Assembly: GCA_016704425.1 (NCBI GenBank)
Contig: JADJAC010000010.1
Location: 489,501-553,500 of the forward strand
Source of the DNA: Sphingomonadales bacterium
Lineage (GTDB): Bacteria; Pseudomonadota; Alphaproteobacteria; Sphingomonadales; Sphingomonadaceae
Reading direction: 5' to 3'
Length of the DNA: 64,000 nt
Each line of letters begins with the position of its first letter. The stretch's first letter is position 1. Of the stretch, positions 60,601-64,000 are shown one piece after another. Under the pieces are notes generated by a model, which saw only the letters and a list, made by a program, of their open reading frames with translations, had not been told where the DNA came from and did not search any database. A program made the position numbers and the translations under genes.

Positions 60601-63600
60601 TCACACGCGAAGCAGGGCGCTGATCACCGATGAAGCGGTTGCTTTCGGAATGAATACCCGTGTCCGGTAGGAAATGATCTCGGTGAAGCAGCCGATGCTC
60701 TTCAGCCAAGGCAGCTGATCGACAGGCGCACCGACGATTTCGTAGCGCTGCTCGCCTGCCACGCGGGAGCCTTTGAGGGTCGCCTCAAACGGCTGCTTGA
60801 TCGTGATGATCCGGCTTTCGCTGAGCGCCTTGATGATCGTATCCGGGCTCAGTTCAACAGTGGAGGCGATATCGAACTTCCCGAGCAGCTTCGCCACGTC
60901 GAGCTCGTGGACCATGCGGCCGAGCCAGCTTCTGCCCTCTTCGTCGACGATGCGCCGGACCTCCAGATAGTCGATAGGCAGGCTCGACCAGATCGGAAGG
61001 AGCAGTCCGGTCGCGAGGTACACGGTCTCTGTGGTGAGCCGTTCGGCAAGCTCTGCCACTTCGCCTTGCCACAGCTTTTCGAAGGTCCGGCGGGGTGCTT
61101 CCTCCCAAGCCGATTCCGCGAGGTCATCGAAGTGGTGGTATTCGCGCCGGAGCGGACGGTGGAGGATAACCCGCCTGATGAGTTCGCCCTGTTCGGTCAT
61201 GAAGTGCCGCGAAGGTTCGGCCAGGGCTGCTTTCCCGCTCTTGGTATTGTGGAGCAGAATGCAGCCGTCAGCGTAGTCGCGGCGCTCAAGGACACGCTCA
61301 AGGGAGATCGGCCGTGCTCTCGTCTTGAGAGCCAGCTGCAGCAAGTGTGACGTGGCGCCGGTTCGCCCGTCGGTCCGCAGGACGATGTCTTCGACAACCT
61401 CGGCCTGTTCAACCCGAAGGGTTTCGACGCCAAGATCGAGCGATCCGGCCTCGCGCGCAGCCGACACCCGCGCTTCGACCAACCCCAGAAATTCCTCGAA
61501 GATCGCATTCTGCATTCCGATCGGCAGCGCGAGGATGCGGTTGAGCCAGCGCTGGATCGGCGGAAGGTCCTCTTCGAGAATGCCGTCTTCCGAGACAATC
61601 TTGAGCCCGCTACGTCGCTGGAAATCGATCAGCGTTGCGCTCTTGAGCTTGCCGTCCGCCAGCAAGGCAAACCAGGTCGAGAGAGCCGCCTTGGCATATT
61701 CGCTTTCGAGATTGTCGGCAGGGTCAAACAGGTTCTGCCCGCCCGTCTGGCGCTGGCCCCGCGTCAGCGCCCCCAGGCTGTCGAGCCTGCGTGCAATGGT
61801 GCTGGTGAACCGCAGTTCCCCTTTGCAGTTTGTGGTGACAGGCCGGAATAGCGGCGTGTTCGCCTGATGTGTCCGGTGCGTTCGGCCCAGCCCCTGGATG
61901 GCGCGGTCGGCTCGCCATCCCGGCTCAAGCAGGAAGTGGATGCGCCGCTTCTGGCAAGCTGCATCAAGGCTGGCGTGATAGGACCGTCCGGTGCCGCCCG
62001 CATCGCTGAAAACGAGGATCGGCTTCCTGCCATCCATGAACTGGTCTGTCTCGGACTGGTTCGTCCGCGGCGAGCGGGTCTCGATCCGCTGATGGCCGTC
62101 GCTCTGGGTTATGAGCCGCTTGCTGCGCCCGGTCACCTCGGCGACCTTCTCCGGTCCATAGTGCTCGATGATCCCGTCCAGCGCTGGCTTGATCGGCGGC
62201 ATGGCGCACAGATGCTCGATCATCTCGCTGCGGCGGGCGATCGCAGTCTGGTTATGGACTGGACGGCCTTCCTCGTCGAACATCGGTGCCGAGCGCTGGG
62301 TGCCGGTATCATCGACGAATACCTGCATCTGTTGCGTAGGGAAGGCGCGCTCGAGGTACTCGATCACCGCGTCGAGCGGGCTGAGGTCAAGGTCGAGCTC
62401 CGCGCGCTCTTCTGGCGAGAGGCTATCGAGACGGCGATCGAGGATGCTTTCGGCGGTCGAGACCAGTTGGACGACAACCACCTCATCGCGATCCAGATGG
62501 AGATTGATGGCAGCAATCAGCGTGGGCAATTTCATCGACAGCAGCAGCTGGTTGAAGAACCGCTGCTTGGTGCTTTCAAACCGGCTTCGCGCTGCGGCTT
62601 TCGCACCGCTGTTGAGCGTTGCGCCGTCGATTTCGTCGACGACGCCGGTCAGCTCCAGTGCCTCCTCAAGGTTCTGATGGATGATCGCCCAGGCGTCGGC
62701 ATAAGTGTCGTAAACGGCGATCTGTTCGGCGGTCAGATCATGCTTCAGAATGTCGTATTCGACGCCTGCAAAGCTGAGCGCGCGCGCCTGATAGAGGCCA
62801 AGTGCCTTGAGATCGCGCGACACGAGTTCCATCGCAGCGATGCCCCCTGCCCTGATCTGGCTGATGAAATCTTCCCTGTTGGCAAACGCGGTGCCAGGTC
62901 CCCACAGACCAAGCCGCACGGCATAGGCAAGGTTGTTGACCTCCGAGGCTCCCGTCGCCGAGGCGTAGAGAACCCGGGCATCGGGCAGATTGTTTTGCAA
63001 CAGCACGCCGGCTATGCCCTGCAGCGATCCGCTTTTCGTGCCGCGGGCGCCCTCGCCCCCTGCAACACCGCCCATCTCGTGGCTCTCATCGAAGGCGATG
63101 ACACCGTCGAAATCCTCGCCCGCCCAATCGAGCAGCTGCTTCAGGCGGGTGGCGTCCTGACGCTGGCTGCGAAGGGTCGGGTAGGTGACGAACAGGATCC
63201 CTTCGCGAAATGGAACCGTCTGATCGATCTTCCAGTTGGAAAGCGGCTGAATGTCGGCAGCAAGGCCGCCGATTGCGCTCCAGTCGCGGCGCGCGTCTTC
63301 GAGTAGGCTTTCGTTCTTCGAGACCCAGATGGCCTTGCGGCGTCCGGCAAGCCAGCCATCAAGGATGCAGGCGGCGATCTGCCTGCCCTTCCCTGCCCCC
63401 GTGCCATCGCCCAGGAAATAGCCCTTGCGGTAGGCGCGCCCATGCTCGTCGAGTTGCAGGCCTACGCCCTCTTCAGCCGGAACGAACAGGCCAGGCAGAT
63501 ACTGCTGCCAAGCGTTCCCGGCATAGATGACAGTTTCGATCTGGGCCTCGGAAAGCAGGCTTTCCTGCAAGACCCGATCCTGCAGCGCCGGGACATAATC

Positions 63601-64000
63601 CGGGATGGGTGCCGGGATCGAACCCATGGCCACGCTTTCGACGAGCGGCGTCGGATGCTCGCGTGCACCAACAATGTCGACCCGGCTTGGCCGGTACGGG
63701 ATGTAGACCCCGCTTTGCTCACCGAGAACGCGCGGCTTGTCCAGGGTACTGAACGCCAGTGCTTCGATCTTGGGGGTTTGGGCTGCCCTCGCTTGGATGG
63801 GCTTTGTGATCGGCGTTGCCCGCATGGATTTGAAGAGCGCACCCGGCTTTGCTTTCGGCGGCACCGCGCGCGGTTCGCAGCCGGGCTGGACTGTCACGCG
63901 TTTGATGATTGGAACGGCAGGGGCGACGTCTGCAACTGTCTCCCGCGCCAAAACTGCAGGTCTGATCTGCCCCGGGATCTTGTCGATCACGTACAAGCGC
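60601..64000 (-). CDS. Strawberry-notch-like helicase/ATPase, cut by the window
   Basis: At least 1132 codons of a strawberry-notch-type SF2 protein, with the N-terminus beyond the right edge. The P-loop region reads FLGDGTGAGKGRQIA (near 63410), then FDESHEMGG as motif II, SATGASEVNNLAYAVRLG, and the C-terminal helicase lobe with SDAGGTGRSYHA and GLGRTHRTHQANTP. A further 300 residues have no family I know. Bacterial versions sit on large plasmids and integrative elements, where their role is unknown. It is followed by the HigBA pair on the same strand. Confidence 0.8.
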   Translation of the reverse strand, partial: RLYVIDKIPGQIRPAVLARETVADVAPAVPIIKRVTVQPGCEPRAVPPKAKPGALFKSMRATPITKPIQARAAQTPKIEALAFSTLDKPRVLGEQSGVYIPYRPSRVDIVGAREHPTPLVESVAMGSIPAPIPDYVPALQDRVLQESLLSEAQIETVIYAGNAWQQYLPGLFVPAEEGVGLQLDEHGRAYRKGYFLGDGTGAGKGRQIAACILDGWLAGRRKAIWVSKNESLLEDARRDWSAIGGLAADIQPLSNWKIDQTVPFREGILFVTYPTLRSQRQDATRLKQLLDWAGEDFDGVIAFDESHEMGGVAGGEGARGTKSGSLQGIAGVLLQNNLPDARVLYASATGASEVNNLAYAVRLGLWGPGTAFANREDFISQIRAGGIAAMELVSRDLKALGLYQARALSFAGVEYDILKHDLTAEQIAVYDTYADAWAIIHQNLEEALELTGVVDEIDGATLNSGAKAAARSRFESTKQRFFNQLLLSMKLPTLIAAINLHLDRDEVVVVQLVSTAESILDRRLDSLSPEERAELDLDLSPLDAVIEYLERAFPTQQMQVFVDDTGTQRSAPMFDEEGRPVHNQTAIARRSEMIEHLCAMPPIKPALDGIIEHYGPEKVAEVTGRSKRLITQSDGHQRIETRSPRTNQSETDQFMDGRKPILVFSDAGGTGRSYHASLDAACQKRRIHFLLEPGWRADRAIQGLGRTHRTHQANTPLFRPVTTNCKGELRFTSTIARRLDSLGALTRGQRQTGGQNLFDPADNLESEYAKAALSTWFALLADGKLKSATLIDFQRRSGLKIVSEDGILEEDLPPIQRWLNRILALPIGMQNAIFEEFLGLVEARVSAAREAGSLDLGVETLRVEQAEVVEDIVLRTDGRTGATSHLLQLALKTRARPISLERVLERRDYADGCILLHNTKSGKAALAEPSRHFMTEQGELIRRVILHRPLRREYHHFDDLAESAWEEAPRRTFEKLWQGEVAELAERLTTETVYLATGLLLPIWSSLPIDYLEVRRIVDEEGRSWLGRMVHELDVAKLLGKFDIASTVELSPDTIIKALSESRIITIKQPFEATLKGSRVAGEQRYEIVGAPVDQLPWLKSIGCFTEIISYRTRVFIPKATASSVISALLRV

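Noticed and set aside
61867..63306. 479-codon plus-strand frame
   Set aside because: It is antisense to the strawberry-notch-like gene, which shows helicase motifs across the same bases.
1..64000. CRISPR array, rRNA or tRNA genes
   Set aside because: No regularly spaced repeats, no tRNA-like cloverleaf with CCA-adjacent arms, and no rRNA-like stretches were noticed while reading; a tRNA or CRISPR scan would be decisive.

Overview
The window is GC-rich DNA, about 60-65% GC by eye. Its gene repertoire and its protein and Shine-Dalgarno style resemble an alphaproteobacterium, most likely a sphingomonad (Sphingomonas, Sphingobium, Novosphingobium or Erythrobacter type). It reads as part of a conjugative plasmid or an integrative conjugative element: MobF relaxase, TraD coupling protein, ribbon-helix-helix protein, antirestriction ArdC, a very long ParB-like protein, SSB, DUF736, DUF2493, DUF3768 and DUF1173 proteins, a strawberry-notch-like helicase, and three or four toxin-antitoxin modules. 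No rRNA, tRNA, CRISPR array or core chromosomal gene was seen. No replication initiator or mating-pair-formation gene was seen, so the replicon type is unresolved. Layout: 1-400 is the degraded right end of a Tn3-family transposon with its 38-bp terminal repeat. 747-11210 is a tightly packed six-gene operon: HTH regulator, DUF499/BrxC-PglY-like ATPase, short PglZ, DUF1156 Zn-ribbon DNA methylase, unknown 166-aa protein, SNF2 helicase. It is a BREX-like phage-defence candidate in an unusual compact form. A converging SF2 helicase gene follows (11278-13458). 13514-20735 is the transfer module (two small proteins, relaxase, coupling protein, RHH protein, a candidate oriT, a coiled-coil protein). 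20783-24555 holds small plasmid genes and a DUF2493 (SLOG) protein. 24808-28012 is a metabolic cargo block: Baeyer-Villiger-type monooxygenase, SDR and Crp/Fnr regulator. 28572-42503 is a long, mostly minus-strand array of plasmid accessory genes: nucleotidyltransferase, SSB, PemK/Phd-like and RES/Xre toxin-antitoxin pairs, DUF736, DUF3768, a GHKL ATPase and DUF1173. A plus-strand gene with a LexA box sits inside this array. 42746-49339 is an inferred 6.6-kb mobile element with three overlapping tyrosine recombinases plus an ardC cargo gene. It has split a second ardC gene, whose two halves flank it. 50126-52231 encodes the ParB-like protein. 52607-59692 is a patchwork of mobile and decayed DNA: SMR efflux gene, IS1182-type and IS1380-type insertion sequences, a frameshifted MFS transporter and a truncated acyl-CoA ligase of visibly lower GC, and a short integrase. 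59920-60503 is a HigBA-type pair with duplicated operators. 60601 to the right edge is the strawberry-notch-like protein, which is cut off by the window. Working together: the transfer genes move the element, ArdC and SSB-type proteins probably help it survive entry, toxin-antitoxin modules and the ParB-like protein support persistence, and the BREX-like island would protect the host from phage. Assignments rest on motifs read by eye and family knowledge; no database search was run.
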